64,000 bases of DNA from Burkholderiales bacterium (GTDB lineage: Bacteria > Pseudomonadota > Gammaproteobacteria > Burkholderiales > Ga0077523): positions 1 to 64,000 of the forward strand of contig JAIEQG010000022.1 of the NCBI GenBank assembly GCA_019747905.1, written 5' to 3'. The notes below the pieces were generated by a model. The model saw only the letters and a list, made by a program, of their open reading frames with translations. It was not told the DNA's origin and made no database searches. Position numbers and translations under genes: made by a program. Below, piece after piece: positions 31,304-40,774 of this stretch. Within the stretch, counting starts at the first letter, position 1; each line of letters opens with the position of its first letter.

Positions 31304-32796
31304 GCGCGATCGAGGCGTCGATACTGGATCGCCTCGGCCACGTGTGCCGACAGCACGTGCGGCGCTCCGGCGAGGTCGGCGATGGTGCGTGCCAGCTTCA
31401 GGATGCGATGGTAGGCGCGCGCCGAGAGCGACAGGCGCTGCATGGCCTGCCGCAGCAAGGCCTCGCCCTGCACATCGGGAACGCAATGCAGGTCGACCTC
31501 GGCCGGGCCGAGCTGCGCATTGGGCTTCGCCTGACGGGCGAGTGCCAGGTCGCGGGCGGCGCTCACACGTCTGCGAATGATGCTGCTCGATTCTCCCGCT
31601 GGCTTCTGTGCGAGCGCATCGTCGGCAACCGCCGGCACTTCGATCTGAATGTCGATGCGATCCAGCAGCGGGCCGGAAATGCGCGCGCGGTAGCGCGCCA
31701 CCTGGTCGGGGGTGCAACGGCACTTGCCGTTCACGTGCCCGAGATAGCCGCACGGGCAGGGATTCATCGCGGCGACGAGCTGGAACTGCGCGGGGAACTC
31801 GGCCCGCCGCGCCGCGCGCGAGACGGTGATGCGGCCGGATTCGAGCGGCTCGCGCAGCACCTCGAGCACGTCGCGGTCGAACTCCGGCAGTTCGTCGAGG
31901 AACAGCACGCCGTGCATGGCCATGGAGATCTCGCCGGGGCGCGGGTTGCTGCCGCCGCCCACCAACGCCACGGCCGATGCCGTGTGATGCGGTGCACGGT
32001 AGGGCCGGCGTTTCCAGCGCGTGATGTCGAAGCCGACGCTGCCGATCGACTGGATCGCCGCGGAGGCGAGCGCCTCGGCCTCCGTCATCGGTGGCAACAC
32101 GCCGGCGAAACGCTCCGCGAGCATCGTCTTGCCGGTTCCCGGCGGACCGACCATCAGGACGCTGTGCGCCCCGGCCGCCGCGACCTCGAGCGCGCGCTTG
32201 GCGTGCGTCTGGCCTTTGACATCGGCAAGGTCGGGGTACCCGGTCTCGCTCAGGGGTGGTCTGGCGGTCCACCGTTCGAGCGGCCGCGCGCCCGTGAGAT
32301 GGCTGCAGACATCGAGCAGGGTCGCAGCCCCGAAGACTTCCGCATCCGCCACCAGCGCTGCCTCGGGTGCACTTTCGGCAGGTACCATGAACCCGCGCCC
32401 GGCTGCGTGTGCCTGGAAGGTCATCGCCAGTGCGCCGCGCACCGCTCGCAGCGCGCCGGTGAGAGCGAGTTCTCCCGCAAACTCGTAGCGGTCGAAGGCC
32501 TCGGCCGGAAGCTGTCCGGACGCCGCGAGAATGCCGAGCGCAATGGGCAGGTCGAATCTGCCGCTTTCCTTGGGCAGATCCGCGGGTGCCAGGTTGACGG
32601 TGATGCGCCGTGCGGGAAACTCGAAGCGGCAGCTCTGGATGGCGGCGCGCACTCGGTCCTTCGCTTCCTTGACCTCGGTGTCGGGCAGCCCGACGATGGT
32701 GAACGAAGGCAGGCCGTTGGCGAGGTGCACCTCCACCTGCACTTCCTGTGCATCCATGCCGGCCAGGGCGCGGCTGCGCAGGACGGCGAGGCTCAT
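31300..32796 (-). CDS. comM: ComM/YifB family Mg-chelatase-like AAA ATPase
   Basis: 498 residues, full length. N-terminal Lon-like/Mg-chelatase-accessory domain (MSLAVLRSRALAGMDAQEVQVEVHL), central AAA domain with Walker A GPPGTGKTML near residue 220 and Walker B FLDELPEF, then the cysteine cluster (CPCGYLG and CRCTPDQV) and C-terminal Mg_chelatase_C. In naturally transformable bacteria ComM is a hexameric helicase that extends branch migration during recombination of incoming DNA. It is followed by the transporter ATPase gene with a 4-base overlap and preceded by ubiK 25 bases away. Confidence 0.95.
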   Translation of the reverse strand: MSLAVLRSRALAGMDAQEVQVEVHLANGLPSFTIVGLPDTEVKEAKDRVRAAIQSCRFEFPARRITVNLAPADLPKESGRFDLPIALGILAASGQLPAEAFDRYEFAGELALTGALRAVRGALAMTFQAHAAGRGFMVPAESAPEAALVADAEVFGAATLLDVCSHLTGARPLERWTARPPLSETGYPDLADVKGQTHAKRALEVAAAGAHSVLMVGPPGTGKTMLAERFAGVLPPMTEAEALASAAIQSIGSVGFDITRWKRRPYRAPHHTASAVALVGGGSNPRPGEISMAMHGVLFLDELPEFDRDVLEVLREPLESGRITVSRAARRAEFPAQFQLVAAMNPCPCGYLGHVNGKCRCTPDQVARYRARISGPLLDRIDIQIEVPAVADDALAQKPAGESSSIIRRRVSAARDLALARQAKPNAQLGPAEVDLHCVPDVQGEALLRQAMQRLSLSARAYHRILKLARTIADLAGAPHVLSAHVAEAIQYRRLDRA

Positions 32797-32821
32797 CGCG
32801 GCAGCCGCGGTGGCCTGTGGA

Positions 32822-33070
32822 TCAGCGACGGGACGGGTCTGCGCCTTCGAGCGCGGCGATCCGTTGCTCCAGAGCTTCGAGCCTCTCGCGCGTGCGCGCC
32901 AGCACCCGAGCCTGAGCGTCGAACTCTGCGCGGGTCACCAGATCGAGCCGGGCGAAAGTACCGGCCAGCAGCGCCTTGAAGTTGCGCTCCAGATCCGCTG
33001 CCGGGCTCTGCCCTGCGAGAGTGCGCAGGCGCTGGGCGATGTCATCGAGTACGCCAGTCGGTGTGGGCAT
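32822..33070 (-). CDS. ubiK: UbiK (BMFP domain) ubiquinone biosynthesis accessory factor
   Basis: 82 residues from ATG 33070 (MPTPTGVLDDIAQRLRTLAG). Short amphipathic N-terminal helix, then a long coiled coil ending RTRERLEALEQRIAALEG, the pattern of the BMFP/YqiC family. UbiK supports aerobic ubiquinone synthesis by interacting with UbiJ and lipids. A neighbouring comM is common in betaproteobacteria. The longer open frame upstream of this ATG is not used. Confidence 0.88.
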   Translation of the reverse strand: MPTPTGVLDDIAQRLRTLAGQSPAADLERNFKALLAGTFARLDLVTRAEFDAQARVLARTRERLEALEQRIAALEGADPSRR

Positions 33071-33230
33071 GACAGTCTCCAACAGGAAATTTTTGTTCGC
33101 ACCAGTGTAGCAAAGCACCCTCGAAGACAACCCGCCCCTAGAATCGCACCGAAACCGTGCGAAAGGTTGTCTGCCCGCACCGCAACCGTGCGCGCAGGCA
33201 TTGGAGGGGCCGCGGAATCGTTGCAAGTAA

Positions 33231-33255
33231 CTGATTTATATATTTTATAAATCAG
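33231..33255. promoter_or_regulatory. Perfect AT-rich palindrome upstream of the porin-glnK-amtB genes
   Basis: CTGATTTATA, a 5-base centre, then TATAAATCAG: ten perfectly inverted pairs. It stands out in DNA otherwise near two-thirds GC, about 95 bases before the porin start. A palindrome like this is a likely operator or binding site controlling the porin-glnK-amtB run and perhaps ubiK on the other strand. The binding protein is unknown. Confidence 0.55.
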
Positions 33256-33350
33256 GCATGTCACTTGCACAACCGCTGCCGCGCGGTTTCCGTTGCAGCG
33301 GGATTACCCGTTTGTCTTTCACGAAACATCACCTGAAAAGGACAAGCACC

Positions 33351-34217
33351 ATGCTGGAAAAGAAAGTCCTGGCCGCAGCTGTCGCCAGTATCGGTCTGGC
33401 GATGCCCGTCGCCCATGCTGACGAAGCCGCCTCCCCGATCACGGGGAACCTGACGTTCACGACGGACTACATCGTTCGCGGCCTGACCCAGACGGGCAAC
33501 TCGCCCGCTCTGCAGGGCACTCTCGAGTACGGCCACTCGTCCGGTCTGTACCTCGGGGGCTTCGCGTCGAACGTGAGCTGGCCCGGCGACTTTTTCGGCC
33601 CGACGGCTCCAGGCGCCAATCCGGTCACCGGCGGCGGACCCAACACCGCGATCAGCAACAGTCTGGAGATCGACGTCTACGCCGGTTTCCGCAACAAGTT
33701 CGCGGGCGACTTCACCTACGACGTCGGTGCCGTGTATTACTACTATCCAGGCCGCTACAACCTCGACACCTCCTATGTCCCGGGGTTGAACAAGCCCCAC
33801 ACGGGCGAGGTGTACGGCGCCCTCGGCTGGAAGTGGATCACCGCCAAGATCTGGTACGCGGTGACGGATAGCGTGTTCACGATCGGCGATGCGGCAGGGA
33901 CCTACTACGCCAACCTGGGAGCCAACGTGCCGCTCGGAGACTCCGGCTTCAACCTCGTCGCGGGCGTCGGCACCTGGAAGTGGAGCGGTGCGATGCAGCT
34001 CTACAAGAACAACGGCGACACGAACGAAGTGTTCGATCTGGTCGACTGGAAACTCGGCGCCACCAAGGATTGGGGCGGGTTCACGTGGGGCCTGTTCTAC
34101 ACGGGCAGCACGGCCGAGGCCTACACCAGCAACAATGCCCTTTCCGTCTGGACCGACCGCTTCGGCAAGGAAGTCGGCAAGGACACCGTGTTCCTGTCCG
34201 TCACCAAGTCGTTCTGA
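33351..34217 (+). CDS. TorF family putative porin / conserved exported protein
   Basis: 288 residues from ATG 33351, which follows AAAAGGA; the longer frame from 33258 is rejected because this start gives a clean signal peptide (MLEKKVLAAAVASIGLAMPVAHA). The mature part begins with SPITGNLTFTTDYIVRGLTQT, the conserved start of the TorF-like/gcw_chp family, is rich in alternating beta strands with Tyr/Trp, and ends in phenylalanine (VTKSF) like outer-membrane beta barrels. The family often precedes glnK-amtB in betaproteobacteria, so it may admit nitrogen sources across the outer membrane. Confidence 0.87.
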   Translation: MLEKKVLAAAVASIGLAMPVAHADEAASPITGNLTFTTDYIVRGLTQTGNSPALQGTLEYGHSSGLYLGGFASNVSWPGDFFGPTAPGANPVTGGGPNTAISNSLEIDVYAGFRNKFAGDFTYDVGAVYYYYPGRYNLDTSYVPGLNKPHTGEVYGALGWKWITAKIWYAVTDSVFTIGDAAGTYYANLGANVPLGDSGFNLVAGVGTWKWSGAMQLYKNNGDTNEVFDLVDWKLGATKDWGGFTWGLFYTGSTAEAYTSNNALSVWTDRFGKEVGKDTVFLSVTKSF

Positions 34218-34625
<408 letters not shown>

Positions 34626-34643
34626 CTCTCCGGGGGCTCCAAC

Positions 34644-36014
34644 ATGAAGCGACTTCTCATGCTGCTCGCGATGCTCGTGGCCTTCGGCCTCGGGACGCTG
34701 ACGCACGCGCAGGACAACAAACCGGCGGACGCGGCCGCACCCGCGGCCACGGCCGATGCCGCGGCGCCGGCGGCCGATGCTGCACCGGCGGCGGAAGCCC
34801 CGAAGATGGATACGGGCAGCACCGCCTGGATGATCACCGCCACGGTGCTGGTGATCATGATGGCGGTCCCGGGCCTCGCGCTGTTCTACGGCGGCCTCGT
34901 GCGCACCAAGAACATGCTCTCGATCCTGATGCAGGTCTTCGTGACCTTCTCCCTGCTCTCGGTGTTGTGGGCAGTGCTCGGCTACTCGCTCGCCTTCAGC
35001 GAGGGCAACGCGATCTTCGGGGGCATGGGCAAGGCGTTCCTTTCAGGCGTCACTCCCGACTCGCTCCAGGGCGTGATTCCGGAGTACGTGTTCCTGACCT
35101 TCCAGCTCACCTTCGCGTCCATCACACCGGCGCTGATCGTGGGCGGCTTCGCCGAGCGCATCAAGTTCTCGGCAGTGCTGTGGTTCATGGCGCTGTGGAT
35201 GCTGCTGGTGTACGCACCCATCGCCCACATGGTCTGGGGCGGCGGCTACCTCGGCACCCTGGGAGCCAAGGACTTCGCCGGCGGCACGGTCGTGCACATC
35301 AACGCGGGTATCGCGGCACTCGTCGGCTGCATCGTCCTCGGCAAGCGGATCGGCTACGGTCGCGAAGCGATGCCTCCGCACTCGCTCACCATGACCATGA
35401 TCGGTGCCTCGCTGCTGTGGGTGGGCTGGTTCGGCTTCAACGTCGGCTCGGAACTCGCGGTGGACGGCGTCGCCGGGCTGGTGCTGGTCAATACCCAGGT
35501 CGCGACGGCCGCCGCCGTGCTCGGCTGGATGTTCATCGAGTGGATGGTGAAGGGCAAGCCGTCGATGCTGGGTGCCGCTTCCGGTGCGATCGCCGGACTA
35601 GTGGCGATCACCCCGGCGTGCGGCTTCATCGGGCCGATGGGTTCCATCATCCTCGGCCTCATCGCCGGCGTCGTGTGCTTCTGGGCAGTCACCGGCTTGA
35701 AGCGCATCTTCGGATACGACGACTCGCTCGACGTGTTCGGCGTGCACGGCGTGGGCGGCATCATCGGCGCCATCCTCACTGGCGTGTTGATGTCCAAGGA
35801 TCTGGGGGGCGTGGGCTACGCCGAAGGCGTGACCATGAGCGCCCAGCTCTGGAACCAGATCGTCGCGGTGCTGGTCACCGTCGTCTGGTGCGGCGTCGTG
35901 AGCCTGATCCTGTACAAGATCATCGACATGGTGATCGGTCTGCGCGTGACCGAAGACAAGGAACGCGAAGGCCTCGACATCACGGAGCACGGGGAGACGG
36001 CTTACCACGCGTAA
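34644..36014 (+). CDS. amtB: Ammonium transporter AmtB
   Basis: 456 residues. A signal peptide (MKRLLMLLAMLVAFGLGTLTHA) is followed by an Ala/Pro-rich linker (about residues 27-55) before the 11-helix channel. Conserved segments include GGLVRTKNML, SEGNAIFGG, the pore histidines in the twin-His regions (GGTVVHINAG and DVFGVHGVGG) and the C-terminal tail binding GlnK. Long low-complexity linkers of this type are usual in betaproteobacterial AmtB. It is co-transcribed with glnK and followed by a strong terminator. Confidence 0.96.
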   Translation: MKRLLMLLAMLVAFGLGTLTHAQDNKPADAAAPAATADAAAPAADAAPAAEAPKMDTGSTAWMITATVLVIMMAVPGLALFYGGLVRTKNMLSILMQVFVTFSLLSVLWAVLGYSLAFSEGNAIFGGMGKAFLSGVTPDSLQGVIPEYVFLTFQLTFASITPALIVGGFAERIKFSAVLWFMALWMLLVYAPIAHMVWGGGYLGTLGAKDFAGGTVVHINAGIAALVGCIVLGKRIGYGREAMPPHSLTMTMIGASLLWVGWFGFNVGSELAVDGVAGLVLVNTQVATAAAVLGWMFIEWMVKGKPSMLGAASGAIAGLVAITPACGFIGPMGSIILGLIAGVVCFWAVTGLKRIFGYDDSLDVFGVHGVGGIIGAILTGVLMSKDLGGVGYAEGVTMSAQLWNQIVAVLVTVVWCGVVSLILYKIIDMVIGLRVTEDKEREGLDITEHGETAYHA

Positions 36015-36055
36015 GCCCTGCCCGCGCGGTGCAATGCCGCGGCAAGCAGCAAGGA

Positions 36056-36088
36056 ACAACGGGCGCCCTCAGGCGCCCGTTGTTCTTT
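36056..36088 (+). terminator. Rho-independent terminator after amtB
   Basis: ACAACGGGCGCC, loop CTCA, GGCGCCCGTTGT: a perfect 12-bp stem followed by TCTTTC. It closes the glnK-amtB unit. Confidence 0.8.
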
Positions 36089-36118
36089 CGTGGTTCGGTC
36101 GGGTTACGGCTATGCGGC

Positions 36119-36231
36119 ACCGCTTTCACCACGAAGGGCACGAAGAGCACGAAGGAAAAGCACACGAAGGTCGATCCGGCTTTTCCTTCGTGGTCCTTCG
36201 TGTCCCTCGTGTCCTTCGTGGTGAAAGCGGT
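36119..36231. repeat. Family B repeat with perfect 19-bp terminal inverted repeats (MITE-like)
   Basis: Ends ACCGCTTTCACCACGAAGG and its exact inverted copy at 36213-36231 enclose arrays of 9-bp motifs (CACGAAG on the left, TCCTTCGTG on the right). It is the best-preserved copy of the family, lies between amtB and fhs, and marks the left edge of the methylamine block. No target duplication or transposase was seen, so mobility is only a possibility. Confidence 0.8.
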
Positions 36232-36259
36232 TTCTTCTTCAGCGCCTGCACGAAGGCGT

Positions 36260-37936
36260 TCAGAACAAGCCCACCACCCGCCCTTCCGGCGTGAGATCGA
36301 TCTTCGTCGCCGACGGCACCTTCGGCAGCCCCGGCATGGTCATGACGTCGCCGCACACGAACACGATGAACTCGGCGCCGGCAGCCAGGCGCACTTCCCG
36401 GATGTTGATCGTGTGTCCGCTCGGCGCACCGCGCGCAGCCGCGTCGGTCGAGAACGAATACTGCGTCTTCGCGATGCAGACCGGGTAGCTGCCATAGCCG
36501 TCGTCCTGGAGGCGCTGGATCTGCGCCCGTACCTTGGCATCGGCCGAGATGTCCGCGGCACCGTAGATCTTCTTCGCCACCGCCTCGACCTTCTCCCATA
36601 GCGGCGCGCTGTCCTCGTACACGAACTTCACTTTCGGCGCCTGGCTCTCGGCGACCTGCACCACGGCGCGAGCCACGGCCTCCGCCCCCTTGCCGCCCTC
36701 GGCCCAGTGGCGCGCCGTCACGACCGGCACCCCGAGCGCTTCGATGCGGCGTTTCAGCAAGTCATGCTCTGCCGGCGTGTCATGGGTGAAATGGTTGACC
36801 GACACCACGCACGGCAGGCCATAGTGGTTGCGGACGTTGTTCACGTGCCGCTCGAGGTTGGCGAGACCACGCTCGAGCGCCTCAAGGTTCTCGGTGTTGA
36901 GCCCCTTCAAGTCCACGCCGCCGTGGTACTTGAGCGCCCGCACGGTGGCGACGATCACGCAGGCCGAGGGCCTCAGCCCCGACTTGCGGCACTTGATGTC
37001 GACGAACTTCTCGGCTCCGAGGTCGGCGCCGAAACCGGCTTCGGTCACCACATAGTCGGCGAGCTTGAGCGCGCTGCGGGTCGCGATCACCGAGTTGCAG
37101 CCGTGCGCGATGTTGGCGAACGGGCCGCCGTGGATGAACGCCGGATTGTTCTCGAGCGTCTGCACCAGGTTGGGCTTCAGGGCATCCTTGAGCAGCACTG
37201 TCATCGCGCCGTGGGCATCGAGGTCGCGCGCGCGGACCGGGCGTTGGTCGCGCGTGTAGGCCACCACGATGTTGCCCAGGCGCTCCTTCAGGTCCGGCAG
37301 GGAACGCGCGAGGCAGAAGATCGCCATCACCTCCGAGGCGACCACGATGTCGAAGCCGTCCTCGCGTGGAAAGCCGTTGGCCGTGCCTCCGAGCGACACG
37401 ACGATGTCGCGCAGTGCGCGGTCGTTCATGTCCAGCACCCGCTTCCAGGTGATGCGCCGCACGTCGATCTGCAGTTCGTTGCCGTGGTGGATGTGATTGT
37501 CGAGCAACGCGGCCAGCAGGTTGTTGGCGAGCTGGATCGCGTTGAAGTCGCCGGTGAAATGGAGGTTGATGTCCTCCATCGGCACCACCTGCGCATGCCC
37601 ACCGCCGGCGGCACCGCCCTTGACGCCGAAAACCGGGCCGAGCGACGGTTCGCGCAGGCAGATCAGCGTCTTCTTGCCGATCTGGTTCAAGGCGTCGCCA
37701 AGTCCGACGGTGGTGGTGGTCTTGCCTTCCCCGGCGGGTGTCGGACTGATGGCGGAGACCAGGATCAGTTTGCCGTCCGGCCGGTCCCCCAGCGATTCGA
37801 GGTAGTCGAGGGACACCTTGGCCTTGTAGTGGCCGTAGGGCTCGAGATGTTCCTCGCTGATGCCCAGTCGCTCGGCAGCGAGCGGGGTGATGCGCTTCAT
37901 CGTCGCCTGCTGGGCGATCTCGATGTCGGAAAGCAT
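36260..37936 (-). CDS. fhs: Formate-tetrahydrofolate ligase
   Basis: 558 residues, normal for the family. Joins formate to tetrahydrofolate using ATP, giving 10-formyl-tetrahydrofolate; it can run in reverse to release formate and ATP from C1 units. The P-loop is [10 protein letters not shown] at about residues 67-76, with FTHFS signatures [19 protein letters not shown] and [17 protein letters not shown]. It follows the XRE regulator on the same strand after about 95 bases. Next to genes that liberate C1 units from methylated amines, its likely role is handling tetrahydrofolate-bound C1 for assimilation or oxidation. Confidence 0.97.
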   Translation of the reverse strand: MLSDIEIAQQATMKRITPLAAERLGISEEHLEPYGHYKAKVSLDYLESLGDRPDGKLILVSAISPTPAGEGKTTTTVGLGDALNQIGKKTLICLREPSLGPVFGVKGGAAGGGHAQVVPMEDINLHFTGDFNAIQLANNLLAALLDNHIHHGNELQIDVRRITWKRVLDMNDRALRDIVVSLGGTANGFPREDGFDIVVASEVMAIFCLARSLPDLKERLGNIVVAYTRDQRPVRARDLDAHGAMTVLLKDALKPNLVQTLENNPAFIHGGPFANIAHGCNSVIATRSALKLADYVVTEAGFGADLGAEKFVDIKCRKSGLRPSACVIVATVRALKYHGGVDLKGLNTENLEALERGLANLERHVNNVRNHYGLPCVVSVNHFTHDTPAEHDLLKRRIEALGVPVVTARHWAEGGKGAEAVARAVVQVAESQAPKVKFVYEDSAPLWEKVEAVAKKIYGAADISADAKVRAQIQRLQDDGYGSYPVCIAKTQYSFSTDAAARGAPSGHTINIREVRLAAGAEFIVFVCGDVMTMPGLPKVPSATKIDLTPEGRVVGLF

Positions 37937-38031
37937 GCGGTCGGTCCTTTTTCCTGGTGCTGTCGAAAAAACCGGGCACGCTTTTCACCCGCGACCCGGG
38001 GCCGGCATGTTAGCGCAGCCGGGAGCCCCGG

Positions 38032-38763
38032 TCAGACGTCGTCGGCCGGGCCGTAGGTGATGACCGAGAGCAGGCGGATGGGGGTCTCGATCAGGCGTTC
38101 GGGGCCGTGCGGAATCTCGCCGCGAAACGAAAGGGAATCGCCGGGGTCGAGCAGGTAGGTCTGCTTGCCGTGGCGATACTCGATCCGCCCTTCCAGCACG
38201 TAGATGAATTCCATCCCGGGGTGCTCGAAGCTCGGGAACACTTCCGAGGCATCGTCCATGGTCACCAGGAACGGCTCGAAGGTCTTCTTCGGACCCTTGT
38301 CGTAGGCCAGCAGATGATAGGTATGTCCGCGTTTGGTGCCGCGCCGGACCACCTGCATGCCTTCGCCGGCCTTCACCAGTTGCGCTCCTCCGCCGGGTAC
38401 GTCGTAGTTGGCGAACAGCCGCTCGAGCGAGATGCCGAGGGCCGCAGCCAGTTTGGCCAGGGTGTCGAGGCTGGTGGAAACCTTGCCGTTCTCGATCTTC
38501 GAGAGCATGCCGCGACTGATGCGCGCCTGGGCCGCTACGTCGGAGATGGTGAGCATCTGCTGGCGGCGCAGGTCGCGCATGACCGCGCCGAGATGGCGCT
38601 CGAGGCTCTTGGGACCGACGCTGCGCTCGGACGCACCGTCCGCTGCGCTCGTCGTGGTCGCGGACGGTGGAGCGTGCTTCGACTTGCGCGGGGCGGCGGT
38701 GCGTAGTGGCACCGTCTTGCCCGGCTCAGTCCGGGCCGCCACCGGGGCTGGTCGGCGCGCCAT
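38032..38763 (-). CDS. XRE family regulator with C-terminal cupin domain
   Basis: 243 residues. A low-complexity N-terminal tail (about 1-50) precedes a helix-turn-helix (about 60-120; LTISDVAAQARISRGMLSKIENGK), then a cupin sensor domain (about 150-243) with GMEFIYVLEGRIEYRHG and PGDSLSFRGEIPHGPE. This architecture is typical of regulators for amine and amino-acid catabolism, such as PuuR-like and SutR-like proteins. Its start overlaps the end of dmmC by 38 bases, so it is translated from the dmm transcript and probably controls it. A palindrome at 43568-43582 is a candidate binding site. Confidence 0.92.
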   Translation of the reverse strand: MARRPAPVAARTEPGKTVPLRTAAPRKSKHAPPSATTTSAADGASERSVGPKSLERHLGAVMRDLRRQQMLTISDVAAQARISRGMLSKIENGKVSTSLDTLAKLAAALGISLERLFANYDVPGGGAQLVKAGEGMQVVRRGTKRGHTYHLLAYDKGPKKTFEPFLVTMDDASEVFPSFEHPGMEFIYVLEGRIEYRHGKQTYLLDPGDSLSFRGEIPHGPERLIETPIRLLSVITYGPADDV

Positions 38764-39769
38764 CGTCGTATCGGGACAGCCAGGCCACCGCGGTGTCGCG
38801 ATAGCGGGTCAGACCCTTGTAGTCCACCAGTTCCTGCGGCAACGACTTCAGCACGCGGGGCAGGCGTCGGGCCCATTTGGGTACGGTCACGAGTTCCTCC
38901 AGCTTGATCAGGTAACAACGGATCGGGAACAACAGCGCGTTGCTGCGCGGCAGGCGCCAGAACGACTGCAGTTCGACTCGCAGGTGCGCCTTGTGACCGA
39001 CATTGTCGGGTGTCACGGTCGTGCGATCCGGTCCCCAGACCGGATAGCGTTCCGGCGCGGTATCCAGCAGGGGATTGATGGTCATGGTCCAGTTGAGCCG
39101 TCGCACCGGCGAGCCCACCCGCACCTGCATGAGGTATTTCAGGGCGCGCTCGAAGACGCCCAGTTCATGGGCGAGCGGGACCGGCCCGTGCCATTCGAAG
39201 AAGTTCATGCCGATGTCGAAGTCGAGGGACCAATCCGCCTGGGTGGTGACCATGCCTGCATCCATCCACAGATTGCCGTCGCGCTGGTCGACGATGACCC
39301 AGTCCCCCTGCGCCTGTCGGGTCACGTACTCCATCGGCTCGTAGGGCAGAGTCAGCGCGTCGCCGAACACGAAGCGCTGATCGATACCGAGCGGCCGGTT
39401 CACCCAGTGCCAGCGCTCGCCGTCCCGCTCCAGCGAAAAATGCTCCGGATAGTCGCGAGCGAAGCTCGTCATGATGAGTTCGAGCAGATCCCACTGCGCT
39501 GCCATCATGTGGGGCAACGCCTGGCAGCGCAGCGGGTCCTGGCGCAGCACCAGCTCGCGATCGCGCATCTCGCTCACGTAATGCTCGTCGACGTCGAACG
39601 CGAACTCGACCACCGACCCCTTCGGGCCGGGCAGCGCGTGTGGTTCGATGTTGACCGCGTACATGTACCGGTCCTCGTGAAACGGAAACGGGAAGCGGCG
39701 GATGGCGTGGGGACTGTTGCGGAACGTGTAGTCGTCGCGGAAGGTCTCGTCCCGGAAGGCAATGGTCAT
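38726..39769 (-). CDS. dmmC: Dimethylamine monooxygenase haem subunit (DmmC; HODM alpha-like, DUF3445)
   Basis: 347 residues from ATG 39769. Member of the haem-dependent oxidative N-demethylase family (formerly DUF3445), which cleaves secondary methylamines to the primary amine and formaldehyde using O2. Family features include PFPFHEDRYMYAVNIEPHALPG at the start, the central FDIGMNFFEWHGPVPLAHELG with candidate haem-site histidines, and LRVELQSFWRLPRSNALLFPIR near the end. Reducing power should come from the adjacent DmmB. Identity as DmmC rests on family plus gene order D-A-B-C; exact substrate range is inferred. Confidence 0.88.
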   Translation of the reverse strand: MTIAFRDETFRDDYTFRNSPHAIRRFPFPFHEDRYMYAVNIEPHALPGPKGSVVEFAFDVDEHYVSEMRDRELVLRQDPLRCQALPHMMAAQWDLLELIMTSFARDYPEHFSLERDGERWHWVNRPLGIDQRFVFGDALTLPYEPMEYVTRQAQGDWVIVDQRDGNLWMDAGMVTTQADWSLDFDIGMNFFEWHGPVPLAHELGVFERALKYLMQVRVGSPVRRLNWTMTINPLLDTAPERYPVWGPDRTTVTPDNVGHKAHLRVELQSFWRLPRSNALLFPIRCYLIKLEELVTVPKWARRLPRVLKSLPQELVDYKGLTRYRDTAVAWLSRYDDGAPTSPGGGPD

Positions 39770-39789
39770 GGGGGCCTCGAGTCGTGGGG

Positions 39790-40755
39790 TCAGAGGTCCA
39801 GCACCAGTTCGCGCCCTTCGAAGCGCGAAACGCAGGGCATGATCTTGCGCCCCGCCGCACGCTCCTCGGCGCTCAGGTAGTGGTCGTTGTGGATCAATCG
39901 GCCGTCGCAGGCCAGCACGCCCGTCTCGCATTGGCCGCACGCGCCACCCCGGCACAGATAGGGTGCCTCCACGTCGGCAGCCTCGATCGCTTCGAGCAGG
40001 CTTTCGTGCGTTCCGACGTGGACGCGCTTGCTGCTGCGCCGCAGTACCACGTCGAAGGCCGCCCCGGTGGCAGGCGCCTGAAAGCGTTCGGAGTGCAGAT
40101 TCTCCTCCGGCCAGCCGAGCCCGCGGGCGGTGGCGTAGACGCCCTCGATCATCGGTCCGGGCCCACAGACGAAAAGGTGTGTGCCCAGCGGTTGCATGAC
40201 GAGCAACGCCTCGACATCCATGCCGAGCCCGCTCTCGGCCCGATGCACCTGCACGCGGCGGCCGTAGCGCTGCTGCAAATCACGCCAGTACGGACCGCGA
40301 TCGTCGTTGCGGATGCAGTAATGCAACTCGAACGGCATCTCGCTCCGATCGAGCTGGATCATCTGCGAGACGAACGGCGTGATGCCGATGCCGCCGGCGA
40401 GCAGCAGGTGCTTGCGGGCATCCCACGCGATCGCGAACAGATTGACCGGCGGGCTGACTGCCATTTCGTCGCCGGCCTTGACGCGCTCGTGCATGAAGAC
40501 AGAGCCGCCGCGCGAATCCTCCACCTTCCGCACGCTGATCTGATACGAATCGAGTTCGTCCGGTGAACCCATGAGCGAGTAGGGATTGCGTCGTACCACG
40601 GCACCGTCGTGCATCTCGACGACCGTGTGCGCCCCGCCGGAAAAGGCCGGCAGCAATCCGCCCGCCAAGGGCACGAAGCGAAACCGTTTCACCAGCGGCG
40701 TCACCGGCACGACCTCCGCCACCCGTACCTTGATCGACTGTGGTCTCACCGCCAC
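39790..40755 (-). CDS. dmmB: Dimethylamine monooxygenase reductase subunit (DmmB)
   Basis: 321 residues from GTG 40755 (VAVRPQSIKVRVAEV), which follows GAGGG; the frame reaching further upstream runs into dmmA. It is a phthalate-dioxygenase-reductase-type protein: FMN/FAD barrel with RNPYSLMGSP, NAD-binding part with LLLAGGIGITPFVSQM and CGPGPMIEGV, and a C-terminal plant-type [2Fe-2S] domain with cysteines in YLCRGGACGQCETGVLAC and a last one in IMPC. It moves electrons from NAD(P)H to the haem subunit encoded immediately downstream. Confidence 0.9.
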   Translation of the reverse strand: MAVRPQSIKVRVAEVVPVTPLVKRFRFVPLAGGLLPAFSGGAHTVVEMHDGAVVRRNPYSLMGSPDELDSYQISVRKVEDSRGGSVFMHERVKAGDEMAVSPPVNLFAIAWDARKHLLLAGGIGITPFVSQMIQLDRSEMPFELHYCIRNDDRGPYWRDLQQRYGRRVQVHRAESGLGMDVEALLVMQPLGTHLFVCGPGPMIEGVYATARGLGWPEENLHSERFQAPATGAAFDVVLRRSSKRVHVGTHESLLEAIEAADVEAPYLCRGGACGQCETGVLACDGRLIHNDHYLSAEERAAGRKIMPCVSRFEGRELVLDL

Positions 40756-40774
40756 TTGGAATTCCGCCCTCGGC

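Noticed and set aside
33200-33240. Sigma54 promoter before the porin-glnK-amtB genes
   Set aside because: A TTGCA element is present, but no GG lies at the required distance upstream, so the -24/-12 pattern is not met.
36119-36231. Iteron-type origin of replication from the 9-bp repeats
   Set aside because: The repeats face each other in inverted arms, recur at several intergenic sites and have no rep gene or AT-rich unwinding region nearby.
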